Shown: piece by piece, positions 24,274 to 33,334 of the stretch
How positions within the stretch are numbered: position 1 is the stretch's first letter
How the letters are laid out: every line of letters begins with the position of its first letter
Assembly (NCBI RefSeq): GCF_000808015.1
Contig: NZ_JWHR01000109.1
Coordinates: 62,001 to 126,000, forward strand
From: Terrisporobacter othiniensis
GTDB taxonomy: Bacteria; Bacillota; Clostridia; Peptostreptococcales; Peptostreptococcaceae
Reading direction: 5' to 3'
DNA length: 64,000 bases
The notes under the pieces: generated by a model
The model's input: only the letters and a program-made list of their open reading frames with translations
The model's database searches: none
Told to the model about the DNA's origin: nothing
Position numbers and translations under genes: made by a program

Positions 24274-26316
24274 ATGGAAAAAGTTTTAAATTTTAATAAT
24301 GAAGATATTAAAAATGCTATGACTATTAAATTAACTGACATTCCAAGTGAAATACCTAAATTTGAAAAGGGAATAAGAAGGGCTCCAAGAAGAGATTCAA
24401 AATTAAGTAATGCAGATGTAAAATTAGCATTAAAAAATGCTTTAAGATATATACCAGAAGAATATCATGAAGAGTTAGCACCAGAGTTTTTAGAAGAATT
24501 AATGACTTATGGAAGAATTTATGGTTATAGATTTAGACCAGAAGGGAAGCTTTACGGAAAGCCTATAGATGAGTATGTAGGTAAATGTACAGAAGGAAAA
24601 GCATTTCAGGTTATGATAGATAATAACTTAGATTTTGATGTAGCGCTTTATCCTTATGAACTTGTTACTTATGGTGAAACAGGTCAAGTGTTCCAAAACT
24701 GGATGCAATATCAACTTGTAAAGAAATACTTGGAAGCTTTAACTGAAGACCAGACTTTAGTAATACAATCAGGTCATCCTGTAGGACTTTTTAAATCTAA
24801 ACCAGATGCACCTAGGGTTATACTTACAAATTCACTTATGATAGGTATGTTTGATAATTTAGATGACTGGAAAAGAGCAAGTGCAATAGGTGTTGCAAAC
24901 TATGGTCAAATGACTGCTGGAGGATGGATGTATATAGGACCACAAGGCATAGTCCATGGTACATATTCAACTATATTAAATGCAGGAAGATTAAAACTTG
25001 GAATACCTCAAGACGAAGACTTAGCTGGAAGGCTATTTGTTACTTCGGGACTTGGAGGAATGAGTGGTGCTCAAGGTAAGGCTGTTGAAATAGCAGGAGG
25101 TGTAGGAATAGTTGCAGAAGTTGATATTTCTAGAATAAAAACTAGATTTGATCAAGGATGGGTAAGTGAAGTAAGTAATTCTCCAGAAGATGCATTCAAA
25201 CTTGCTAAGGAAAAAATGGATGCAAAAGAACCTTGTGCTATAGCTTTCCATGGTAATATAGTTGATTTACTTGAATATGCAGTAGATGAAAATATTCATA
25301 TAGATTTATTATCAGATCAAACTTCTTGTCATGCAGTTTATGATGGAGGGTACTGTCCAGTTGGAATTACTTTTGAAGAAAGAACAGAATTATTAGCTCA
25401 TGATCCAGAAAAGTTTGCTCATTTAGTAGACAAAACTTTAAGAAAACACTTTGAACTAATTAAGACTTTACATGATAGAGGAGTTTACTTCTTTGATTAT
25501 GGTAACAGTTTTATGAAGGCAGTTTATGATGCTGGATGCAAAGAAATTTCTAAAAATGGTGTAGATGAAAAAGATGGATTTATATTCCCATCTTATGTTG
25601 AAGATATATTAGGTCCTCAGTTATTTGACTATGGATATGGTCCATTTAGATGGGTTTGCTTAAGTGGTAAGCATGAAGATTTAGTGAAAACTGATGAAGC
25701 TGCTATGAGTTGTATAGATCCAGAAAGAAGATATCAAGATAGAGATAACTGGATATGGATAAGAGATGCAGTTAAAAATAATTTAGTTGTAGGAACTCAA
25801 GCAAGAATATTATATCAAGATGCTATGGGAAGAACTAATATAGCTCTTAAATTTAATGATATGGTAAGACGTGGAGAAATAGGACCAGTTATGATGGGTA
25901 GAGATCATCATGACGTATCAGGAACAGACTCTCCATTTAGAGAAACTTCTAATATAAAAGATGGAAGTAATATAATGGCTGATATGGCTACTCATTGCTT
26001 TGCAGGAAACTGTGCAAGAGGAATGAGTTTAGTTGCTCTTCACAATGGTGGGGGAGTAGGTATCGGTAAATCTATAAATGGTGGATTTGGTATGGTTCTT
26101 GATGGATCTCAGAGAGTTGATGATATACTAAGAACTTCTATGCCTTGGGATGTTATGAGTGGTGTTGCTAGACGTGCTTGGGCTAGAAATGAAAACTCTA
26201 TAACTACAGTTATGGAATACAACAAAATGTGTGAAGGAAAAGATCATTTAACACTTCCATTTATAGCAGATGATGAAATGATAGATGATTTAGTTGGAGA
26301 TAAGATATTTGAATAG
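24274..26316 (+). CDS. hutU: Urocanate hydratase
   Basis: 680 residues, the long form found in Firmicutes and Bacteroidetes; proteobacterial HutU has about 555. It converts urocanate to imidazolonepropionate using NAD+ as an electrophilic cofactor. SGHPVGLFKSKPDAPRVILTN and GGWMYIGPQGIVHGTYST are strong family markers, as are DQTSCHAVYDGGYCPVG and RDHHDVSGTDSPFRET. The catalytic region GNCARGMSLVALHNGGGVG lies near the end. It is 60 bases after hutH with AAGGAG. Confidence 0.96.
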   Translation: MEKVLNFNNEDIKNAMTIKLTDIPSEIPKFEKGIRRAPRRDSKLSNADVKLALKNALRYIPEEYHEELAPEFLEELMTYGRIYGYRFRPEGKLYGKPIDEYVGKCTEGKAFQVMIDNNLDFDVALYPYELVTYGETGQVFQNWMQYQLVKKYLEALTEDQTLVIQSGHPVGLFKSKPDAPRVILTNSLMIGMFDNLDDWKRASAIGVANYGQMTAGGWMYIGPQGIVHGTYSTILNAGRLKLGIPQDEDLAGRLFVTSGLGGMSGAQGKAVEIAGGVGIVAEVDISRIKTRFDQGWVSEVSNSPEDAFKLAKEKMDAKEPCAIAFHGNIVDLLEYAVDENIHIDLLSDQTSCHAVYDGGYCPVGITFEERTELLAHDPEKFAHLVDKTLRKHFELIKTLHDRGVYFFDYGNSFMKAVYDAGCKEISKNGVDEKDGFIFPSYVEDILGPQLFDYGYGPFRWVCLSGKHEDLVKTDEAAMSCIDPERRYQDRDNWIWIRDAVKNNLVVGTQARILYQDAMGRTNIALKFNDMVRRGEIGPVMMGRDHHDVSGTDSPFRETSNIKDGSNIMADMATHCFAGNCARGMSLVALHNGGGVGIGKSINGGFGMVLDGSQRVDDILRTSMPWDVMSGVARRAWARNENSITTVMEYNKMCEGKDHLTLPFIADDEMIDDLVGDKIFE

Positions 26317-26359
26317 TTTATTAACAAAATTAATTAACATAAATTAAGGGGGATAAAAC

Positions 26360-27253
26360 ATGGCAATAGTACAATGCGTACCAAATTTTAGTGAAGGTAA
26401 GGACTTAGAAAAAATAGAAAAGATAGTTAGTCCTTTAAGAGGAAAAGAAGGAGTAAAATTACTTAATTATGAAGCTGATAAAGATTACAACAGAGTTGTT
26501 GTTACTGTAATTGGAGAACCTGAGGCAGTTAAAAATGCAGTTTTTGAAGCAATAGGTGTAGCAAAAGAAGTAATAGATATGAATGTTCACAAAGGTCAAC
26601 ATTCTAGATTTGGAGCTTGTGATGTTTGTCCATTTATACCAATAAAAGATATGACTATGGAAGACTCAGTTAAGATAGCCAAAGAACTTGGGGAAATGGT
26701 AGCAGATAAGTATGAAATACCAGTATTTTTATATGAAGCAGCTGCCAGCAAACCAGAGAGAGAAAATCTTGCTACTGTTAGAAAAGGTGAATATGAAGGT
26801 TTAGATAATAAGTTTGAAGATGAAAACTGGGCACCTGATTTTGGAAAAGCTAAAAAACATCCAACAGCTGGTGCTATAGCAATAGGAGCGAGAAAACCTC
26901 TTATAGCTTACAACATAAATTTAGATACACCAAATATAGAAATAGCTAGTAAGATTGCAAAAACTATAAGACATTCTAGTGGTGGATACAGATATATAAA
27001 AGCAGGACCGGTGGAAGTACCAGAAAGAAATATAACACAAGTTACTATGAACTTAACTGATTATAGCAAAACTGCTATGTATAGAGCTTTTGAAGCAGTA
27101 AAAATGGAAGCAAGAAGATATGGAGTTAATGTAACAGGAAGTGAAGTAGTAGGACTTTGCCCAATGGAGGCTTTAGTAGATACAGCAGCTTATTATTTAG
27201 GTTTGGAAAATTTCTCTTTAGATAAAGTACTAGAATCTAGTTTAATGGAGTAG
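26360..27253 (+). CDS. ftcD: Glutamate formimidoyltransferase
   Basis: 297 residues. It transfers the formimino group of N-formimino-glutamate to tetrahydrofolate, releasing glutamate. QCVPNFSEGKDLEKIEKIV at the start and NVHKGQHSRFGACDVCPFIP with the catalytic-site histidines are diagnostic. It is the separate-domain version of the N-terminal half of mammalian FTCD. Its cyclodeaminase partner is encoded two genes downstream. The next gene begins 6 bases after its stop, so the two are co-translated. This is the fermentative, folate-dependent route and not the HutG hydrolase route. Confidence 0.96.
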   Translation: MAIVQCVPNFSEGKDLEKIEKIVSPLRGKEGVKLLNYEADKDYNRVVVTVIGEPEAVKNAVFEAIGVAKEVIDMNVHKGQHSRFGACDVCPFIPIKDMTMEDSVKIAKELGEMVADKYEIPVFLYEAAASKPERENLATVRKGEYEGLDNKFEDENWAPDFGKAKKHPTAGAIAIGARKPLIAYNINLDTPNIEIASKIAKTIRHSSGGYRYIKAGPVEVPERNITQVTMNLTDYSKTAMYRAFEAVKMEARRYGVNVTGSEVVGLCPMEALVDTAAYYLGLENFSLDKVLESSLME

Positions 27254-27259
27254 AATAAA

Positions 27260-28525
27260 ATGAAAATGGATTTAATTATAAAAAACATAGGCAAATTAGT
27301 TACCATGGAAGGTTCATTTCTACCTAGGATAGGTAAGCAAATGAATGAGTTAACTATTTTGGAAAATGCTTATATTGCAGTTGTAGAAGGTAAGATTTTT
27401 CAAGTGGGTACTGGTGAAGATTATAAGGAATTAGTTGGAGAAAATACTATAATAGATGATGCAAGTGGAATGCTTGTAACTCCAGGACTTGTTGATTCTC
27501 ACACTCATTTAGTTCATGGAGGTTCTAGAGAAAATGAATTTTCAAAAAAATTAAATGGAGTACCTTATATTCAAATATTACAAGAAGGTGGAGGTATTTT
27601 AAGTACAGTAAATGCTACAAAGAATTCTACCTTTGATGAATTATATAATAAAGCTAAGAAGAGTCTAGATAGAATGCTAGAGTTTGGTGTAACTACTGTG
27701 GAAGAAAAAAGTGGATATGGCTTGGAATTGGAAATAGAAGTTAAACAACTGGAAGTAGCTCATAAATTGGATAAAGATCATCCAGTTGATTTAGTACATA
27801 CATTTTTGGGAGCACATGCTGTACCAGTGGAATATAAGTCAAACAATGAAGCATATATTAAACTATTAGTGGAAGAAATTATGCCTAAGGTGAAAGAATT
27901 GGACCTAGCTGAATTTTGTGATGTATTTTGTGAAGAAGGAGTATTTTCAGTGGAAGAAAGTGACTACATACTTAGCAAAGCAAAAGAAATGGGTTACAAA
28001 TTAAAGATTCATGCTGATGAAATAGTACCTATAGGTGGAGCAGAACTTGCTGCAAAACTTGGTTGTATTTCAGCTGACCACCTAATGGCTGCCAGTGACG
28101 AAGGTCTGAGAGATATGGCAGAGAAGGGTGTAATAGCAAATATTCTTCCAGGAACATCATTTAACCTGAATAAACCTTCTGCCAATGGTAGAAAAATGAT
28201 AGATTTAAATGTTCCAATAAGTTTATCTAGTGATTACAATCCAGGAAGTTGTCCAAGTGAAAACTTGCAATTTGTAATGCAGCTTGGGTGTTTAAACTTA
28301 AAAATGACTCCAAATGAGGTACTAACAGCAGTAACAATAAATGCAGCTCATTGTGTAGATAGATCTACAGAAATAGGTTCTATTGAGGTTGGCAAAAAGG
28401 CTGATATTGCTATTTTTGATGCACCAAATGTGGAATATTTAATGTATCACTTTGGAATAAATCATATTGACAGGGTTTATAAAGAAGGGAGACTTGTGGT
28501 TAAAAACAAGCATGTAATTTATTAA
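27260..28525 (+). CDS. hutI: Imidazolonepropionase
   Basis: 421 residues, amidohydrolase superfamily. It opens imidazolone-5-propionate to N-formimino-glutamate. The metal ligands are visible in LVDSHTHLVHGG, IHADEIVPIGGAELA and the late SLSSDYNPGSCPSENL. TTVEEKSGYGLELE carries the substrate-binding Tyr/Glu stretch. GGAG from the end of ftcD is 9 bases upstream of the ATG at 27260, showing tight coupling. It is fourth in the operon although it acts third in the pathway. Confidence 0.95.
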   Translation: MKMDLIIKNIGKLVTMEGSFLPRIGKQMNELTILENAYIAVVEGKIFQVGTGEDYKELVGENTIIDDASGMLVTPGLVDSHTHLVHGGSRENEFSKKLNGVPYIQILQEGGGILSTVNATKNSTFDELYNKAKKSLDRMLEFGVTTVEEKSGYGLELEIEVKQLEVAHKLDKDHPVDLVHTFLGAHAVPVEYKSNNEAYIKLLVEEIMPKVKELDLAEFCDVFCEEGVFSVEESDYILSKAKEMGYKLKIHADEIVPIGGAELAAKLGCISADHLMAASDEGLRDMAEKGVIANILPGTSFNLNKPSANGRKMIDLNVPISLSSDYNPGSCPSENLQFVMQLGCLNLKMTPNEVLTAVTINAAHCVDRSTEIGSIEVGKKADIAIFDAPNVEYLMYHFGINHIDRVYKEGRLVVKNKHVIY

Positions 28526-28549
28526 AAATATGTATGCAGGGGGATATAT

Positions 28550-29191
28550 ATGAAATTAATTAATATGACAGTAACTGACTTTGCAAAAGAGGTAGATTCT
28601 AATTCGCCAGCACCTGGGGGTGGCTCAGTAGCAGCCCTTGCTTCTGATATAGGTGTAGGACTATCTAGAATGATGGCTCATTTAAGCTTTGGGAAAAAGA
28701 AGTATGAAGCCTTAGATGAGAAAATTAAAGAAGAATTTGAAGTTAAGTTTGATAAACTTGGTCAAATAAGAGAAGAGTTAAGTAAACTTGTTGATGAAGA
28801 TACAAAATCTTTCAATGAATTTATGAAAGCTTTAAAAATGCCAAAAGATACTTTTAAACAAATAACAGAAAGACAACAAGCTATGGCTGATGCAACATTG
28901 TATTCTATAAAAGTTCCATATAAAACGGCTGCATTGTCACTAGAAGCAATGAAAGAGCTAGAATTTTTAGTAGACAATGGTAACCAAAATGCAATTACAG
29001 ATATAGGTGTTGGAACATTAATGCTTTGTACAGGACTAGAAGGAGCTATATTAAACGTAAAGGTTAATCTTATGAGCTTAGAAAATAAAGAACTTGCTAA
29101 AAAATATGCTGATAGCTGCTCAGAAATGTTAGAAGAAGGCAAAAAAATAAGAGATAAAATATTAAATAAAATACACAGTTCAATAGAATAA
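28550..29191 (+). CDS. fchA: Formimidoyltetrahydrofolate cyclodeaminase
   Basis: 213 residues, all helical, matching the cyclodeaminase half of FTCD. It converts 5-formimino-tetrahydrofolate to 5,10-methenyl-tetrahydrofolate and ammonia. SPAPGGGSVAALASDIGVGLSRM is the signature folate-binding stretch near the N-terminus. Clostridia use the product through methenyl-THF cyclohydrolase and formyl-THF synthetase to make ATP, so the operon can conserve energy. Those two enzymes are not in the window. It is the last gene and is followed by a strong terminator. Confidence 0.93.
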   Translation: MKLINMTVTDFAKEVDSNSPAPGGGSVAALASDIGVGLSRMMAHLSFGKKKYEALDEKIKEEFEVKFDKLGQIREELSKLVDEDTKSFNEFMKALKMPKDTFKQITERQQAMADATLYSIKVPYKTAALSLEAMKELEFLVDNGNQNAITDIGVGTLMLCTGLEGAILNVKVNLMSLENKELAKKYADSCSEMLEEGKKIRDKILNKIHSSIE

Positions 29192-29196
29192 TACAG

Positions 29197-29226
29197 AAAA
29201 CCCATCCTTATTTAAGGATGGGTTTT
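29197..29226. terminator. Terminator of the hut operon
   Basis: AAAACCCATCCTTA (29197-29210) pairs with TAAGGATGGGTTTT (29213-29226), a 14-bp perfect stem. It can serve both the hut operon and the convergent perR gene. Confidence 0.92.
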
Positions 29227-29230
29227 TAGG

Positions 29231-29608
29231 TTAATCTTCTTTACAATTTTTGCAAATACCTTGTAAAACTATATCATAATTTAAAATAGATAAGTTTTGC
29301 TCATTAGATAAATCATTAATAAACTTACTTATAGTTTCTGACTCTATATCGTAAATATTATTGCATCTTTCACAAATTAAATGAGCATGAGGTTTTATGT
29401 TTTTATCATATCTATCTGATTGGTTAGGAATACTTAACTTAGAAATATATCCATTTTCTGTTAACTGAGATAAGTTTCTATATACAGTACCCAAACTTAA
29501 TCCAGGGTTATCTTTTTTTAGACTAGTATAAATGCTATCAGCAGTAGGATGAAGATGACTATTCATGACTTCGTTAAGTATAATTTCTCTTTGTTTAGAA
29601 AATTTCAT
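29231..29608 (-). CDS. perR: Fur-family regulator, PerR-like
   Basis: 125 residues. The winged helix lies at about residues 1-75 (HPTADSIYTSLKKDNPGLSLGTVYRNLSQL). It is followed by the metal-sensing stretch HAHLICERCNNIYDIE and a C-terminal ICKNC, which gives the two CxxC pairs of the structural zinc site. The context argues for PerR, the peroxide sensor: the next genes encode an AhpC peroxiredoxin and its reductase, and similar palindromes precede them. A perfect AT palindrome 20 bases upstream of the gene suggests autoregulation. Fur or Zur remain possible from sequence alone. Confidence 0.85.
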   Translation of the reverse strand: MKFSKQREIILNEVMNSHLHPTADSIYTSLKKDNPGLSLGTVYRNLSQLTENGYISKLSIPNQSDRYDKNIKPHAHLICERCNNIYDIESETISKFINDLSNEQNLSILNYDIVLQGICKNCKED

Positions 29609-29628
29609 TTTACACCTCCCGCTTTATA

Positions 29629-29646
29629 TAATAATAATTATTATTA
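29629..29646. promoter_or_regulatory. Fur/PerR-type palindrome before perR
   Basis: TAATAATAATTATTATTA is a perfect 18-bp palindrome just upstream of the perR ribosome site, matching the AT-rich dyad type bound by Fur-family proteins. Confidence 0.65.
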
Positions 29647-29689
29647 CCCAAAACTAGTTTAAAAAAAACTTATTATATATTAAAATATT

Positions 29690-30496
29690 CTATTTGTCTT
29701 CTACAGCTTTACGTCCAACAAAATCAGCGTATTGAGGAGTACCTAAATGATATCCGCCAGATACTTCCATTATGCAACCTGTAATATAAGATGATTCTTC
29801 ACTAGCAAAGAATGATACTGCATTTGCTATATCTTCTGGTGTACCCATTCTATTTAATGGTATGTGAGATAAAAATGATTTTTGGAATTCTTCAGGCATA
29901 TTTTTAGAAACCGCTTCTGTTGCAGTCATACCTGGTAATACAGCATTACATCTTATATTATTTTTTGCATACTGCATAGCGATTTGCTGAGTTATATTAT
30001 TAACTCCGGATTTAGACACACCATACCCAATTCTTGATATATCTGGAACAGTTCCTCCAATAGAAGATATATTGATTATACTTCCACCTCCATTTTTTAT
30101 CATGTGAGGAATTACAAGTTTAGATATACGATAAACACTTCCTATATTACTTTCTAAAAGTTCAAAGAAAGTGTTTTCATCACTATTGATTAAATCAAGA
30201 TCTTTGTCAGGCCTTCCTGTACCAAAGTTATTAACTAATATATCTAATTTACCTTCTTTATCTATTACTTCTTCCACCATAGTTTTATAACTATCTATTT
30301 TGTATGCATCGAAGAATACTGGTTTCATAACTAAACCTTCTTCAGCATATTTATCACAAATTTCTTGAGTTGCTTCTAATCTTCTAACACCCATATAAAC
30401 AGTAGCACCTTCTTTTGCTAGTTTTACAGCTGTTGCTAATCCGATTCCTCTAGTAGCTGAAGTTACTAAAGCAATTTTTTCATTTAAGTTCTTCAT
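29690..30496 (-). CDS. hdhA: SDR oxidoreductase similar to 7-alpha-hydroxysteroid dehydrogenase
   Basis: 268 residues from the ATG at 30496, which has AGGAGG 6 bases upstream; the longer frame is spurious. The short-chain dehydrogenase motifs are TSATRGIGLATA (dinucleotide binding), NNFGTG, and the catalytic Ser...Tyr-x-x-x-Lys in INISSIGG...GYGVSKSG. ARG/VRR after the second strand hints at NADP. VPDISRI-YGVSKS, NIRCNAVLPG and the C-terminal GTPQYADF are close to clostridial 7-alpha-HSDHs that oxidise bile-acid hydroxyls. Bile acids are therefore a good but unproven substrate. A PerR-type half-palindrome lies upstream. Confidence 0.75.
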   Translation of the reverse strand: MKNLNEKIALVTSATRGIGLATAVKLAKEGATVYMGVRRLEATQEICDKYAEEGLVMKPVFFDAYKIDSYKTMVEEVIDKEGKLDILVNNFGTGRPDKDLDLINSDENTFFELLESNIGSVYRISKLVIPHMIKNGGGSIINISSIGGTVPDISRIGYGVSKSGVNNITQQIAMQYAKNNIRCNAVLPGMTATEAVSKNMPEEFQKSFLSHIPLNRMGTPEDIANAVSFFASEESSYITGCIMEVSGGYHLGTPQYADFVGRKAVEDK

Positions 30497-30522
30497 ACAA
30501 ATCCTCCTGTTGTCGAAATGAA

Positions 30523-30537
30523 TAGTACTAATTACTA
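30523..30537 (-). promoter_or_regulatory. PerR-type box before the SDR gene
   Basis: TAGTACT-A-ATTACTA differs by one base from the perfect 7-1-7 palindrome TAGTAAT-n-ATTACTA found before the reductase and ahpC genes. Confidence 0.55.
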
Positions 30538-30714
30538 TTATCAACACTTTATATTTTTTGTTTAAATTTGTCAAATGTTTTTATTTATATAAAGTAAATA
30601 AAACAAATCTATTATCTTATATATTAACAATACCCATTTATCATTAAAATAAAGAGAATTTAAAAAGATGTTTAAATTAACAATATAGGGGAATATATGT
30701 AATATGATTGAAAA

Positions 30715-30729
30715 TAGTAATCATTACTA
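30715..30729 (+). promoter_or_regulatory. PerR-type box before the TrxR-Grx fusion gene
   Basis: TAGTAAT-C-ATTACTA is a perfect 7-1-7 inverted repeat, 50 bases before the start codon. The flanking sequence is shared with the ahpC promoter at 32559. Confidence 0.7.
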
Positions 30730-30779
30730 AAATTGTTATAAAAATAGAAATTAATTCTTATAGGAGGAAATGAAAATTT

Positions 30780-32474
30780 ATGATATATGATTTAATAATA
30801 ATTGGAGGCGGTCCAGCTGGTATATCTGCTGGAATTTACGCAGGAAGAGCTAAACTTAAGACTTTAGTTATAGAAAAAGAAAATATGGGTGGGCAAATAA
30901 AAACTACTCATGAAATGGTTAATTATCCTGGTATCTTACAAACTACTGGAATTGATTATATGGATACATTAAGGCAACAAGCTTTATCTTTTAATGTTAA
31001 TTTTAAAGAAGATGAAGTTTTAGATTTAAATTTAGAATCAGATATAAAAGTGATCAAAACTAAAAAAGAAGAAATACAAGGTAGAGCAATAATATTTGCA
31101 ACAGGAGCATCACCAAGAAAATTAGGATTTAAAGGTGAAGAAGAATTTACTGGAAGAGGAGTTGCTTATTGTGCAACTTGTGATGGAGAGTTCTTCCAGG
31201 GATTGGATGTATTTGTTATTGGAGGCGGATATGCAGCAGCGGAAGAAGCTTTATTTTTAACTAAATTTGCTAAAAAAGTAAGGGTTGTCGTAAGAAAAAG
31301 TGAATTTGGTTGTGCAAAAACTATAGCAGATAAGGTTAAGGCTCATGCCAAAATAGAAGTATTATTTAATACAGAACTTGAAGAAGTAGGAGGAGAAGGT
31401 GTTCTACAGTTTGCTAAATTTAAAAATAATAAAACTGGAGAAATTTTTGAGTACAAAGCAAGTAAAGAAGATGGAACTTTCGGATTATTTGTATTTATAG
31501 GTTATAAACCTCAAACAGAATTGTTAAAAGGAAAAGTTCAACTAGACGAACAAGGATATATAGTAACGAATGAAGTAATGGAAACTAATTTGCCAGGAGT
31601 ATATGCAGCAGGAGATTTACGCCCAAAACTATTAAGACAAGTAGTTACAGCTGTGGCTGATGGAGCTATAGCAGCTACTGTTGCAGAAAAATATGTGGAA
31701 GAACAAAAACACAGACTTGGTATAGAAGATGAAGAAGAAATAGTAGTAGAAAATAAAGTTGAAGAAAAAGTAATAGAAGAAAAAGTAATAGAAGAAAAAC
31801 CAGTAGAATTATTAAATATAAATGATAAAAATAGAAAAAGTAAACTTTTAAATGATGTTTTAAGAAATCAAATAAAATCTATTTTAGCAATGATGGAAAA
31901 AGAAGTTACTTTAGTATCTATTGTGGATGAAACTATGGAAAAATCTATAGAATTTATGGATTTAATATTAGATATGGCTTCTTTAGGTGAAAAATTAAAA
32001 GTAGAAATCTATAAAAAATCAGAAAATCCAGAAATGGAAGCAAAAATAAATGCAGATAAGTTACCAGTAGTTGCTTTATTAGATGAAAACAAAAATTACA
32101 GTGGAGTAAAATTCCATGGGGTACCAGGTGGTCACGAGCTAAATTCATTTATACTAGCAATATATAACTTAGCAGGTCCAGGTCAAGCGATTGATCAATC
32201 TTTACTAAAGGAAATAAAAGCATTTGATAAAAAAACTAATATAAAAGTAGTTGTATCTTTATCTTGTACTTTATGCCCAGATGTGGTTGTAGCATCACAA
32301 AGACTTGCAATGGAAAATGAAAACATAGAGGCAGAGATGGTAGAGTTATCATTATTCGAAGATATAAAGCGTAAGTACAGAATAATGAGTGTCCCAGCCA
32401 TAATTGTTAATGATGATAAGATTCATTTTGGAGCTAAAAAAATAAATGAAATATTAGATTTAATAAGCAAATAA
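30780..32474 (+). CDS. Thioredoxin-reductase/AhpF-like flavoprotein with C-terminal glutaredoxin-type module
   Basis: 564 residues. Residues 1-310 are a thioredoxin-reductase-like flavoenzyme: GGGPAGISAGIYAGR for FAD, CATCDG for the redox pair (Cys131, Cys134), VIGGGYAAAEEALFL for the pyridine nucleotide, and VYAAGDLRPK. A charged linker with repeated EEKVI follows at about 317-345. Residues 355-564 form two thioredoxin folds like the N-terminal domain of AhpF, with CTLCPDVV (Cys496, Cys499). The order is the reverse of AhpF. It should pass electrons from NAD(P)H to AhpC, whose gene is next. The PerR-type box upstream predicts peroxide induction. Confidence 0.88.
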   Translation: MIYDLIIIGGGPAGISAGIYAGRAKLKTLVIEKENMGGQIKTTHEMVNYPGILQTTGIDYMDTLRQQALSFNVNFKEDEVLDLNLESDIKVIKTKKEEIQGRAIIFATGASPRKLGFKGEEEFTGRGVAYCATCDGEFFQGLDVFVIGGGYAAAEEALFLTKFAKKVRVVVRKSEFGCAKTIADKVKAHAKIEVLFNTELEEVGGEGVLQFAKFKNNKTGEIFEYKASKEDGTFGLFVFIGYKPQTELLKGKVQLDEQGYIVTNEVMETNLPGVYAAGDLRPKLLRQVVTAVADGAIAATVAEKYVEEQKHRLGIEDEEEIVVENKVEEKVIEEKVIEEKPVELLNINDKNRKSKLLNDVLRNQIKSILAMMEKEVTLVSIVDETMEKSIEFMDLILDMASLGEKLKVEIYKKSENPEMEAKINADKLPVVALLDENKNYSGVKFHGVPGGHELNSFILAIYNLAGPGQAIDQSLLKEIKAFDKKTNIKVVVSLSCTLCPDVVVASQRLAMENENIEAEMVELSLFEDIKRKYRIMSVPAIIVNDDKIHFGAKKINEILDLISK

Positions 32475-32558
32475 GTTTAATCTAAAAACTATAAAAAAAT
32501 TAAAAAATATGTTTAAAGTGAATTTTACTGGGAATATATAATATCAAGATGATGAAAA

Positions 32559-32573
32559 TAGTAATCATTACTA
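32559..32573 (+). promoter_or_regulatory. PerR-type box before ahpC
   Basis: TAGTAAT-C-ATTACTA, identical to the box at 30715. About 60 bases around it align with the earlier promoter, including TGTTTAAA and GGGAATATA upstream. Confidence 0.72.
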
Positions 32574-32616
32574 AATTTAAAAAAATAAAATAAGGTTAAA
32601 TAAAGGAGAAAAAATT

Positions 32617-33180
32617 ATGTCATTAATAAATAAAAAGGTATCAGAATTTAAAGTTCAAGCATATCAAAACGGAGATTTCAAAGAAGTAACACTTGAAGAT
32701 GTAAAAGGTCATTGGTCAGTGTTCGTATTTTACCCAGCAGACTTTACATTTGTTTGCCCAACTGAATTAGGGGATTTAGCTGATAACTATGCTAAATTCC
32801 AAGAAATAGGATGCGAAGTTTACTCAGTATCAACAGATAGCCACTTTGTTCACAAAGCTTGGGCAGATGCATCAGAAACTATAGGAAAAATACAATACCC
32901 AATGTTAGCAGATCCAACTGGAAAATTAACTAGAGATTTCGATGTTATGATAGAAGAAGATGGAATGGCTTTAAGAGGAACATTCATAATAAATCCAGAA
33001 GGTGAAATCAAAGCTTACGAAGTACATGATTTAGGGATAGGAAGAAATGCAGAAGAATTATTAAGAAAAGTTCAAGCTGCACAATTCGTAGCAGAACATG
33101 GAGATCAAGTTTGTCCAGCTAAATGGACTCCAGGAGCTGAAACTTTAGTACCAAGCTTAGACTTAGTAGGAAAATTATAA
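32617..33180 (+). CDS. ahpC: Peroxiredoxin AhpC, typical 2-Cys
   Basis: 187 residues, the usual AhpC length. The peroxidatic cysteine is Cys47 in YPADFTFVCPTELGDL; the resolving cysteine is Cys166 in QVCPAKWTPG. Residues 115-135 (DPTGKLTRDFDVMIEEDGMALRG) are typical. It reduces hydrogen peroxide and alkyl hydroperoxides. The immediate upstream gene encodes the matching reductase, but separate promoters with identical PerR-type boxes precede each gene, so they form a regulon rather than one operon. AAAGGAG precedes the ATG. Confidence 0.96.
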   Translation: MSLINKKVSEFKVQAYQNGDFKEVTLEDVKGHWSVFVFYPADFTFVCPTELGDLADNYAKFQEIGCEVYSVSTDSHFVHKAWADASETIGKIQYPMLADPTGKLTRDFDVMIEEDGMALRGTFIINPEGEIKAYEVHDLGIGRNAEELLRKVQAAQFVAEHGDQVCPAKWTPGAETLVPSLDLVGKL

Positions 33181-33201
33181 GAGATAAATAATTAATTCTT
33201 T

Positions 33202-33229
33202 AAGATACTATGATAATTCATAGTATCTT
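33202..33229 (+). terminator. Terminator after ahpC
   Basis: AAGATACTATGA (33202-33213) pairs with TCATAGTATCTT (33218-33229). Confidence 0.8.
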
Positions 33230-33334
33230 CTTTCGTATTAAGAGATTATAGTTACAACTATGTAACTTGGTATAATTTTAATGTTATGTATATAATTATA
33301 TTAAAATTAACTTTAAGTAGATTGGGAGAATTGA

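Noticed and set aside
31741..31800. CRISPR or tandem DNA repeat in the reductase gene
   Set aside because: The repeats are two or three in-frame EEKVI linker codon blocks without spacers.
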